A stretch of DNA of 64,000 nt from Gnomoniopsis sp. IMI 355080 (lineage: Eukaryota; Ascomycota; Sordariomycetes; Diaporthales; Gnomoniaceae). The stretch lies in contig JAPEVC010000014.1 in NCBI GenBank assembly GCA_027946555.1, positions 220,367 to 284,366 of the forward strand. The letters are read 5' to 3'. The notes beneath the pieces are model-generated. The model was not told the origin of the DNA, searched no databases, and was given only the letters and a program-made list of their open reading frames with translations. Position numbers and translations under genes: made by a program. Positions within the stretch are counted from its first letter, which is position 1. Each line of letters opens with the position of its first letter. Below are positions 56,189 through 64,000 of this stretch, in pieces.

Positions 56189-56734
56189 ATGCCAATAAAA
56201 CCAATAACAGACTTGTTCACGAGGGGCGCAGTAAGTATATATGCTCCAGTGTCTTTCTGCTGCAATTGCTGACCAAAAAAAAAACAAGAATGGCGTGGGC
56301 GCCTTTGTGCTGCAATGTAAGAGGATGGACTTCCACTACTGCGACTGGGCAGGAAGCTCGAGAAGCATGAAGTAAGCCTCCGTTCTGTCTTGCTTATTGT
56401 TTACATGCGGAATATCGGATTGCTCACACGAGACCATTGCAGCAAATTCATCGAAAAGGCCTTGCCCAAGTTCGCCGCCAGCCACCCCGAGATTGAGATT
56501 ACCGTGTCTCCCAAACCGCAAAAACACCCGGTCATCATTGCCCATTACATCAATGGTCAGACCAGGCCGGTGTGCGTGGCGAAGTGCGACATGAACCAAA
56601 TCATGAACAAGGTCGAGATGCTGCGGGATTCCACGGGCGAGCTCAACAGGAGGGTGAACAAGCCAGTCAGGAGTCACAACAAGAGTGTCAGAGGCATATG
56701 GTCACCGTATCACGGGGATGGCAAGGCAGTATAG
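56189..56734 (+). CDS. Mitochondrial ribosomal protein mL43 (MRPL51-type)
   Basis: Exons 56189-56230, 56289-56371 and 56443-56734 join in frame to 138 residues. The thioredoxin-like L51/S25/CI-B8 domain is clear: NGVGAFVLQCKRMDFHYCDW, GSSRSMNKFIEKALPKFAAS, HPEIEITVSPKPQKHPVIIA and HYINGQTRPVCV. The C-terminus is VRSHNKSVRGIWSPYHG. It is a large-subunit protein of the mitoribosome; yeast MRPL51 is the counterpart. The second acceptor follows an A-rich tract (56272-56284), which is unusual because fungal acceptors normally follow pyrimidines; it was chosen because it gives the conserved NGVGAFVLQC. Confidence 0.92.
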
Positions 56735-57503
56735 TGCCGGAAAAAAGAGTGACGCAAGACAGAGCAAAGATGCTCTGCGTCTGCATATACACAGGCGTTT
56801 GGATGCTATAAAACACAGACATGATTATTCTGGTAGGATCGCTTTGTAAAACATATACCCAGACAGGTCATCCCACCAAGAAGGAAAACTGCCACATAAT
56901 CCCCAAATAGTCGAGCAAGCTCAGCCGATAATTGTTCCGTGCGGGAATCAGCTCAGCTGGTTCTCCGGGCGAGGTATTCTTGCGATCGAATGAGATTCCA
57001 CATCGCACTATTGGGTGAAAATTGGCCTGCAGCAAACGCTGCGTCAATAATCTATTGCGATATCCGCGCGTATGGGCTGATCCAATGTTGAGAGCGGGTG
57101 ACTTGCTCTGCCTCGGCAGTCATGCTTACAGATTACAGAGTGTTTTTGTAGTTCGGCACATACTGGTTTGCTAACATGAAGCATAGCTCACGACGATTCG
57201 ACTACGGGGTGCAAGGCAGAGATCAGAGAGCAGACTACCTCTTCAACGAAACGCCGAATGGTTTAGCAGAGCATAGCACAGTTCGAGGAGCGTTCCAGAC
57301 AGCCAGACTATGCGTTAACATCTCATGATTTGCGTTAGGCTTGGCTAACTATGCTAGGCTGGCTAGAGTCGAATCCCAGGGATATGGTTGGTGGTCAATT
57401 TTTTTTTTTCTCAAGGCTTTGGCCTGTCGAACCCTGACCCAAAAAGCCTCTGAATGCTACAAGGGATCGTGCTCGCCTTCCATGACGCTCAACGAAGCAT
57501 TAT
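56735..57503. other. Convergent interval mL43 / TPI
   Basis: About 770 bp with both 3' UTRs. A T run occurs near 57400-57410. No gene or RNA is supported. Confidence 0.45.
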
Positions 57504-58467
57504 CTACTGCTTGGAGTTGATGATGTCAACAAAGGCAGGCTTCAAGCTGGCACCACCAACAAGGAAGCCGTCAATGTCAGGCTGCTTGCTCAGCTCCTTG
57601 CAGTTCTTCTCGCTGACACTGCCACCGTACAGGATGCGGGTATCGTCGGCAGCCTTGTCATTGACGGCCTCCTTGAGCCACTTGCGAATAGCGGCGTGGA
57701 CCTCCTGCGCCTGCTCGGTGGTGGCAACCTTGCCGGTGCCGATGGCCCAGATGGGCTCGTAGGCGATGACAATCTTAGACCAGTCGCTGGTGCCAATCTT
57801 GGCCTTGAGGGCATCCAGCTGCTTGGTAACGACAGAGACGGTAGAGCCGGCCTCACGCTCCTCAAGCGACTCACCGCAGCACCAGATGACACTGACGCCG
57901 TTGTCGGTGGCGTACTTGGTTTTGGAGGCAACAACCTCATCACTCTCGCCCAGAATCGTCCGCCGCTCGCTGTGGCCGAGGATAGACCAGGTGATGTTGC
58001 TGTCAAGAAGTTGCGAGACAGACAGCTCACCAGTGAAGGCGCCGTTTGGCTTGTCGTATACATTTTGCGCGGCGACCGCGATTTCCTTACGCAGCTGCTC
58101 GCGGACAGAGATGAGGTAAAGGGCGGGCGGGGCGACAACGACCTCTGTGGGCAGATGAAGGGTTGGTCAGTCCATGTTACTATTCTTTTATCGCCTCGCT
58201 TCGTCTTCGGTCGAAGTCCGCGGTAGTTGTGGCGTGATGCCTGTGGTGTTCACATACCAGCGTTGGGGTCGAGCTTGGCGTCGTTCAAGGTCTTTACGAT
58301 CTCCTTGACGGACGCTTGCGTCCCGTTCCTGTGACGAAGCCATTAGCACGCCAAATTTTCCACATGGTAGGTCTTGATATGATTTCTCAACAGAAGATAC
58401 CGGGGTCGGCTCCGGAGGGAAGAGCTTACATCTTCCAGTTTCCTCCCACGAAGAACTTGCGAGCCAT
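57504..58467 (-). CDS. TPI1: Triosephosphate isomerase
   Basis: Exons 58467-58430, 58328-58258 and 58144-57504 join in frame to 249 residues, the canonical length. It interconverts dihydroxyacetone phosphate and glyceraldehyde 3-phosphate in cytosolic glycolysis. All catalytic elements are present: GNWKMNG with Lys12 (split by the first intron), SILGHSERR with the electrophilic His94, and VIAYEPIWAIGTGKVAT with the base Glu166. YGGSVSEKNCKEL and DGFLVGGASLKP form the phosphate-binding loops. The start is fixed by the conserved MARKFFVGGNWKM. Highly expressed genes of this kind often have early introns, as here. Confidence 0.98.
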
Positions 58468-59003
58468 GTTGGGCAATGGTTTGAATGAAAATTGAGAAAA
58501 GGGTGTAGGTGGGATATCCAACGGATCAGTCTGTGTAAAAATGCTGAGGAAACGATTCAGAGAGCAGAGAAATTGGCGAGTATTTATTCAGTGTTGCAAA
58601 CGTATGGAGCTGTGACGCAGTGTCGAGGTATTTCTCCAGAGCTTCCCATGCCACCTTGCATGCATGGAGGGGCTTCCGAGGAGGGGCACACCTGAACCCC
58701 CCTGTAACTCAGACCCTTGCACAACAAATGCTCCCACTGGAAGCTATGCCGTAGCAGGGCTCTTTAGAAGTTTTCGTTGTGAAAGTTTTGTAATTCTTTA
58801 CATGGATGTCATGTTAGAACAACTCAGTGCAGTCTAATTGGGCATATAAGGCAATATACGTAGTGAAAGGCATTGTTATCATGGGAGGAACGGCGTTGTT
58901 GTTTTCGTCCCTACAATTCCCGGCTACTTTTGTGGCCTGACGTTATAGGCCTTGAAGTCTAAGTACAACCTGAATCGTATCTGACCACGCCCGCCACGCT
59001 CAT
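58468..59003. promoter_or_regulatory. Divergent intergenic region TPI / FAR1-like gene
   Basis: 536 bp between divergent starts. It should hold the strong TPI promoter. No motif is assigned with confidence. Confidence 0.45.
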
Positions 59004-59831
59004 ATGCTCGGGAAATCGCGGTCGGCTGATCCGGGTATCCTCAACTTCTACCCCGAAGCTGCTACGCCCCTGATCAAGAGCAGTGAGCTCCATCAAATGA
59101 ATCACCACACCACCATGGCAGCCCCCAATCCCAATAACCCTGCCATAGATTTTGCCGTAGCCACAGCAAAGGCAGATGTCGCTCTCGCCCTGACCCAGCA
59201 ATTCCAGCGAGAGATCAATAACCTTCGCGACGCTCTCGAGACTGCGAGTAGGGAGAATCAGTTTCTGAAGACCCAGAATGCCAAACTCAAAGCTCGCCTG
59301 GATCGCCTCGAGGATGGTGATGCTGAAGGTGAAGATGAGGTAGACGTCGACGAGCCTGACACGGACATCTGCCGGCCACCACCAGAGGGCACCATTTTCA
59401 GCAATGGCGGGCCCTACAAGCCCTCCAAAAACGACCGCAACGACACCCAACAACTGAAGCAGGAGCTCAATCAATGGACCCAAGCCCGTGGCTATTCGGT
59501 CAAGATTATGCGCAGCAAGCTCACTGGCGCCAGGGTCAAGCTCGTCGTTGTTTGTGTCCTGGCCGGCAGGCCTCACTTGATGAATGAGAAGCAGAGGCAG
59601 GAGAAGGTCATACAAGGCTTGCGTGTCAACAAGCCGCGGACTTCCAAGTTACTCGAGTGTCCGTTGCGTTTCCTCTTGCAAGAGATTGTGCAAGACTCGG
59701 GCACCTTTGTTGTCCAACACACTGGGGTCGGATCCCACTTGAGATGCAATCACGAGCCTGACCCGATTCCAGAGCCAGCAGCGGCAGCCACTGTAGCAGC
59801 AGCAGCAGCAGCAGCGCCAGTGGAAGCTTGA
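59004..59831 (+). CDS. FAR1-type zinc-binding domain protein with coiled coil
   Basis: A single frame gives 275 residues; in-frame ATGs at residues 32 and 38 are alternative starts. Residues about 60-104 (LALTQQFQREINNLRDALET and on to LKARLDRLEDGD) form a coiled coil, followed by an acidic stretch. Residues about 155-253 resemble the FAR1/WRKY-GCM1-type DNA-binding module that precedes the catalytic domain in MULE transposases. The pattern is LNQWTQARGYSVKIMRSK, VKLVVVCVLAG (C184), SKLLECPLRFLL (C219), FVVQ, then SHLRCNHEPDP (C248/H250). No transposase follows; the end is an Ala-rich tail encoded by a GCA/CAG run. It may be a domesticated transposase-derived nuclear protein. Family assignment is by motif only. 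Confidence 0.72.
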   Translation: MLGKSRSADPGILNFYPEAATPLIKSSELHQMNHHTTMAAPNPNNPAIDFAVATAKADVALALTQQFQREINNLRDALETASRENQFLKTQNAKLKARLDRLEDGDAEGEDEVDVDEPDTDICRPPPEGTIFSNGGPYKPSKNDRNDTQQLKQELNQWTQARGYSVKIMRSKLTGARVKLVVVCVLAGRPHLMNEKQRQEKVIQGLRVNKPRTSKLLECPLRFLLQEIVQDSGTFVVQHTGVGSHLRCNHEPDPIPEPAAAATVAAAAAAAPVEA

Positions 59832-60700
59832 GCGTCGGCAGTACCTGAGCGGAGTCGGTCACATCCGCGAGATATTGTCGTCGATCACGACTCTGATCAC
59901 AGATCAATGTATAAGTCAACAATTTTAAAGTGTCCCAGACGCGTCTCATGCAATACTTGTGCACTATCGTCTGCTCAGCCACTCTGAAGGATATCACCTG
60001 TGGGAAGGCAGCCTCCCTCCACACTACCCGAGACGGTCCATGTGCAGGAGGCGACATCAAATGTACGGGGTCATATCTCAATTCGGGAAATATTGTCCGA
60101 AGCAACTGGTTCCTGCACAACTTTGCCAGGTTGTCAAAAAACAGACTGTATCGAGAGGGTCACCAATTGGATCCGTGCCATGACCAATGCAACAGGTGAA
60201 TGATTCCCTTTGGTCCACGTTGTATGCATAGAAATTTCAACCGACCTCTCATGGGCGTTGAGCGCTCCGCAATCAGAGCCACTGTATATGGCTGACATCG
60301 GGCAGCAACCTCGGTTCTTTGCGAGCGCCGTCCCTTGAGAAACATCTGGGTTGGTGGATCACGAGCAATTATAAGACCGGCCTTGTTCCAGAAATCGCAC
60401 TTATGCGATGCTCTACTATTCCTACGTATTCCTCAAGGATCAGCGCAGGCTTATGGTGTTGATTATTGTTCAGTAGGTTGAAGCAACTCATTTTTGGCAT
60501 CGTGGATATCATCAGGCTGAAGTTGTTGATGCAAAAATGAAACACAGAAAATGGAAAGCAACAGATCCATTCCCGTAATGTCTCACCGAACATCACAATA
60601 GTCCTTCATCTCCGTGCATTCCAAACAAGAAATAAGAAGAAATATTGACAATACACAGGCACCTGTCCAGGAAAATATCAAATCAGTATCAGAGCCGACC
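59832..60700. other. Convergent interval
   Basis: About 870 bp between the FAR1-like gene and the Gln-rich gene, in convergent orientation. No transposase catalytic remnant (DDE motifs) or other gene is visible. Confidence 0.45.
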
Positions 60701-63136
60701 TCACGGACCGAAGCCCGCTCTATCCTCAAAGCGACCGTCGCTGCTTCTCAGCGGCACATCAATGTATGGATTCCGCTCAGGCGAGCGCGAAGACTGCCTC
60801 CTACCATCCTCGCCTAGTCCCCATAAGATGTTCTCGTGCTCATCCCTCGCCAAGACTTCCCGTTGCCTCTGTCGCTGTCGCTCATCGGACGGGTTCAGCT
60901 CCAGGTCATCATATCGTGAGGAGCGGTAGTCTGGCCGCTCATCGCGGAGCCGCATCCGTTCAACAAAGCCGCGTTCCAAGTCTCGGTCATCATACCGCAT
61001 ACCACGGTCCCTGCCGCCGATTTGCATTCTTGGGGAGGATTCTCTGCCAAATGTCCGCGCCCGTTCCCTAATCAGCTCTCGTCCGACCTCACTCGCGGAA
61101 ACACGGCGGATCTGGGGGATGTCTTCGTCCTGGAAAATCTGAGGTTGACGACTGCCCTGAGCATCAGAACGAGATAGTCGGCGAAATTGGTACTTGGTCG
61201 CCGAAGCACCCGATTTATTGACCTCGGAAATTAATCGCTCGTGGTCCGCGTGCCCGGCGAGATACGCCTCACGCACTTGTGTGAGAGGATCCACGATTGA
61301 GCTCCGCGATGATAGCCCAGGCACCTCAATCTTTCGCTCACTACCGGTCTGGATATAGGCCTTTCCTTGCCGGCGCGTTGCAGGTCGGCTGCGCCTGTCG
61401 CGAACAGAGTTGTCGATTACATCAACGGTGTAGCGTGAGTCAGCGCCACCTTTGGGCTTCTTGGGCTTAGTGGGCAGGGCTCTGGTCATGTGAGGAGAGC
61501 CTGAGCTGCCAGAGGCCAGAGATGAGCGCTTGGTGCTCGTGCTGGAGTGTTCCGAGTCCGAATCAAAGACCGAGTAGGAGCCGCTGCTCGAGCCGCTGGA
61601 AGAGATGGAATGCTGCGAGTAGCCCCGCCTGTGCCTGGGTTGCTTTTCGTTCTCCGTGACCACGGTAATGATCGGTCTGTTGGTGTTGGTGGGCTGGTGA
61701 ACGAATCCTGGATTAGAAGGCACTTGTCTGAAATTCTGAGGGGCCCCTTGCTGCCCTTGCTGCCCTTGCTGCCCTTGCTGCGGCGCCGTCTGTCGAAATC
61801 CTGGCATGGGCATTGCTTGAAAATTCAGCGGGTGCTGTGGACGGCCTTGTTGGCTTCCATTATGGGGTTGGGATTGAGGATGTTGTTGAGGCATTGGTCC
61901 CGGTTGTTGAGCCACAAGTGGACGATTTTGGACGTACCCTTGTGGTAGCGGTCCGGCCTGCTGTTGAGCCATGGGCGGGCGGCCTTGAGGATGTCCATGA
62001 GGACTATGTCCTGCCTGATACTGAGCCAACTGGTGATTCGGATGCATTGACTGACCAAGAGGCATCTGCTGGCTTGTCGATATCTGCTGCTGCTGTTGGG
62101 ACATCATGCGTTGCTCGTGCATTCTGTTGGCAATGGCCTCTTCCTGGCGGACCTTATGCTCCGCCATCCTCTCTTCGTGTTTTCTTTCATCCCGCTCCCG
62201 TGCCTCGCGGATTCTGAAAGCCGTCGTGACTCGCTGCTGGCGCTGCTGATCAACCTGCGCGTGGGCTTGAAGTCTCTCCACCTCCAGCTGGCGGTACAGC
62301 GTGCTTGGCACCTGATTCGGCTTTGGGCATCGAGAGAAGTAGGCTGTCATGGACACTCGCTCTTTGCGTGGCTTTTTACTCTGCTGTCGCTTTGACCCTT
62401 TCTCGTGGCGCGAGGCAATCAATCTCTCGGTCCAGTCGAGCTGCTTCAAGATAATATGGAAGCGTCGATCCTGTACTGCCGCTGAGAGATCGCGCTCTGC
62501 CTTCGTTAACTGGGTCTGTGCATTGGGCCCAAGGGATTGTTGCTTCTTCATGAGTGTCAAACCCTTCTTGTTGTCTCTCCTATTGAGTCTCTGTATCTCT
62601 TCCTCTGCCTGCACGGCGTCGACGTTGGGCAAACGTGCCCTTGTGCAGTTGAGCCATGTGGATCTGACTCTCGCGCCGGTGGCTTCATACTTTCTTCGCG
62701 GCTCGATCTTCTCGAAGCGGATTGTGACTGGAGTGGAAAGGTACTTGAAATACTGGTCCTCTGTGAAGGTCCCCGCCGTGAGGTCTGAGACTTCTACGAA
62801 GTGGTCAAACTCATCGGGAACGATGTCATCATAAGACTGTGGAGTTTGTTCCGGATCTTGGAATGATGCATACGATCTTTGCGATTCGGACGAGCTGGGA
62901 TCTGAGTATAGCCGTTGTTGTGGCAGGGGGCCCACCGCTTGCGACACAGAACGAAGCGGCGGCTGGTGGTGTACGTGATGTGAGAGTCTAGGGTCAACAG
63001 GACGCTGTTGTAAATTCATCCACATCGGTGCGGTAGGCTGGTGGCCACCATGAGGAACGGGTTGTGGAGAAGGTATCGGAGATTCGCCGTAGGGCTGACT
63101 GCCTTGTGGGATCTGATAGAAGTCTGGCATTTTCAT
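60701..63136 (-). CDS. Gln/Pro-rich uncharacterised protein (811 aa)
   Basis: One long uninterrupted frame of 811 residues from ATG at 63136; a second ATG two codons later is equally possible. I do not recognise a named family. The N-terminal 110 residues are rich in Pro, Gln, His and Ser. A more conserved-looking part around residues 110-260 contains DEFDHFVEVSDLTAGTFTED, RSTWLNCTRARLPNVDAVQA and FHIILKQLDWTERLIASRHE. A charged coiled coil follows (VTTAFRIREARERDERKHEE and RMAEHKVRQEEAIANRMHEQ). Then comes a long Gln/Gly/Pro tract with in-frame GQQ repeats, and an Arg/Ser/Asp-rich C-terminus. The composition suggests a nuclear regulatory or RNA-associated protein, but that is inference only. 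Confidence 0.82.
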   Translation of the reverse strand: MKMPDFYQIPQGSQPYGESPIPSPQPVPHGGHQPTAPMWMNLQQRPVDPRLSHHVHHQPPLRSVSQAVGPLPQQRLYSDPSSSESQRSYASFQDPEQTPQSYDDIVPDEFDHFVEVSDLTAGTFTEDQYFKYLSTPVTIRFEKIEPRRKYEATGARVRSTWLNCTRARLPNVDAVQAEEEIQRLNRRDNKKGLTLMKKQQSLGPNAQTQLTKAERDLSAAVQDRRFHIILKQLDWTERLIASRHEKGSKRQQSKKPRKERVSMTAYFSRCPKPNQVPSTLYRQLEVERLQAHAQVDQQRQQRVTTAFRIREARERDERKHEERMAEHKVRQEEAIANRMHEQRMMSQQQQQISTSQQMPLGQSMHPNHQLAQYQAGHSPHGHPQGRPPMAQQQAGPLPQGYVQNRPLVAQQPGPMPQQHPQSQPHNGSQQGRPQHPLNFQAMPMPGFRQTAPQQGQQGQQGQQGAPQNFRQVPSNPGFVHQPTNTNRPIITVVTENEKQPRHRRGYSQHSISSSGSSSGSYSVFDSDSEHSSTSTKRSSLASGSSGSPHMTRALPTKPKKPKGGADSRYTVDVIDNSVRDRRSRPATRRQGKAYIQTGSERKIEVPGLSSRSSIVDPLTQVREAYLAGHADHERLISEVNKSGASATKYQFRRLSRSDAQGSRQPQIFQDEDIPQIRRVSASEVGRELIRERARTFGRESSPRMQIGGRDRGMRYDDRDLERGFVERMRLRDERPDYRSSRYDDLELNPSDERQRQRQREVLARDEHENILWGLGEDGRRQSSRSPERNPYIDVPLRSSDGRFEDRAGFGP
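61747..61784. repeat. In-frame 9-bp minisatellite (Gly-Gln-Gln)
   Basis: About four copies of the unit TTGCTGCCC on the plus strand, coding for Gly-Gln-Gln repeats in the Gln-rich protein on the minus strand. Copy number should vary between strains. Confidence 0.8.
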
Positions 63137-63862
63137 AAGAGAGACAAGGGCTAACTGGACAAGGGTGAGGAGAAATGCTATCTTTTTCTGACGAGAAAGT
63201 ATGAGAAGTGACTATGGAAGAACAGGGTCCCCCTCGACTCGGGCACGAGGCAGACAGCTATATATTGCGCGGATGACCATGGGGAACAGCAAGCTCACAG
63301 GGAAAGAAAGTTGCTTGTACCCTGGTATCACTGGGAAGGTGAGGCGAACGAAACATGTACACGCTCACAAGAAGACACGAGTTCGGTCGCATCCAGGAGC
63401 ACAATCTAGGTGGTGGCAGGAGGGTGGGCTACCCCAGATTTCAGTTGACTGGTCACAAATGTACTCTGGAGTGCTTGTGACTTTGGCTGACCGCCCCTCT
63501 GAGCTGTCGGTCATCCGGACATTCGCGACGAACGACTTTGTCCCGCGAATGGTTTCATGGAACCTGACGAGCTAAGCTTTAGCAAACGGCGACGAGCACG
63601 AGAAGCAACCCTCAATATGCGCACTAGTTCACCGGGTACACTTCCCCGACAAGGCAACCTCTTTCTCGCCCGACTACTGAGATTGGCTGTGGTAGAAACT
63701 CCTGACATATTCCACTCCAGCAACTGCAAGTTTTTCGTGAGAAGCTCTTGATCAAGATTGAATAGAGGTTGTCACCAAGCGCCAGATGCGCCATGGTGAG
63801 CGGAGATCTATGTTGAAGGATTGCAGCTTAACTTATTTCCGAGGACGCTGATAAATAAAATC
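63137..63862. other. Divergent intergenic region at right end
   Basis: About 720 bp upstream of the Gln-rich gene and of the probable gene starting at 63863. No other coding sequence is recognised. Confidence 0.4.
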
Positions 63863-64000
63863 ATGGGCTCGGACGCAATCGGTCGGCTGGCCGCAGTAAC
63901 CAAGGCAGAGTTGAGCAACGTGATCGATTGCCTCTTGTGCGAGGTGAGTGATCGAAACATCTGTATACCGTTGCTCGAGATGCTGAGGAATCTAGTATTC
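63863..64000 (+). CDS. Probable 5' end of an unidentified gene, cut by window edge
   Basis: ATG at 63863 opens a 27-codon exon (MGSDAIGRLAAVTKAELSNV and on to DCLLCE) that ends at 63943 in a perfect GTGAGT donor. A 52-nt intron candidate ends with TAG at 63995, so exon 2 would begin at 63996. The exon is in phase 0. Family cannot be told from 27 residues. Confidence 0.4.
   Translation, partial: MGSDAIGRLAAVTKAELSNVIDCLLCEVSDRNICIPLLEMLRNLVF

Noticed and set aside
57300..57400. tRNA-like T-arm sequence (GAGTCGAATCCCAG)
   Set aside because: No matching acceptor or D arm around it, and the T-loop consensus is incomplete.
59832..60700. Search for a MULE transposase remnant after the FAR1-like gene
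   Set aside because: No DDE-type catalytic motif or long related frame on either strand; the interval looks like ordinary 3' sequence.

Overview
The window is nuclear DNA of a filamentous ascomycete (Pezizomycotina; a Sordariomycete is my best guess, not proven). Most genes carry several short GT-AG introns, typically about 50-80 nt, with CTAAC/CTGAC-like branch sites. They are monocistronic and lie on both strands. The housekeeping set is fungal: CDC48, a SAC7-type RhoGAP, cullin-4, SWC5, MRT4, U1-70K, mitochondrial mL43 and triosephosphate isomerase. All gene models below come from reading splice sites by eye. Each was checked for continuous reading frame across its exons, but none has been aligned to a database or to RNA.

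Layout. 1-2.6 kb: no gene found. 2.6-9.5 kb: ornithine aminotransferase (minus), the GPI-anchor mannosyltransferase GPI10 (plus) and a Dal5-type MFS transporter (minus). 12.3-15 kb: a RhoGAP protein. 15-19.9 kb: no gene found. 19.9-22.5 kb: CDC48. 25.5 kb: an intron-containing tRNA-Val(CAC). 26.6-30.7 kb: a small unknown gene, then a divergent pair with likely peroxisomal products (an HSDL2-like SDR ending in PKL and a kappa-class GST ending in SKL). 31.3-37.3 kb: a NIPA-type magnesium transporter, an unknown 522-aa protein and SWC5.

37.9-42.6 kb is the most interesting region. Two UstYa-family (DUF3328) oxidase-like genes flank a tiny two-exon gene that encodes a 68-aa secreted precursor. 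Its mature part is two near-identical 22-residue units (shared segment ASDDSTMIWGRP) separated by a dibasic RR site. This is the arrangement of a fungal ustiloxin/phomopsin/asperipin-type RiPP cluster. The core has Trp and no Tyr or Phe, unlike the ustiloxin- and phomopsin-type cores I know. The expected route is signal-peptide entry to the secretory pathway, Kex2-type cutting at the basic sites, and oxidative modification or cyclisation by the two membrane-anchored UstYa-like proteins.

43.4-48.7 kb: a secreted GH43 glycosidase, about 3.4 kb without a recognisable gene, and an isochorismatase-fold hydrolase. 49.3-58.5 kb is a dense housekeeping block: cullin-4, MRT4, U1-70K, mL43 and triosephosphate isomerase. 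59-63.1 kb: a stand-alone protein with a FAR1-type (WRKY-GCM1-like) zinc-binding module next to a coiled coil, and a long Gln-rich unknown protein. The right edge cuts into a further probable gene.
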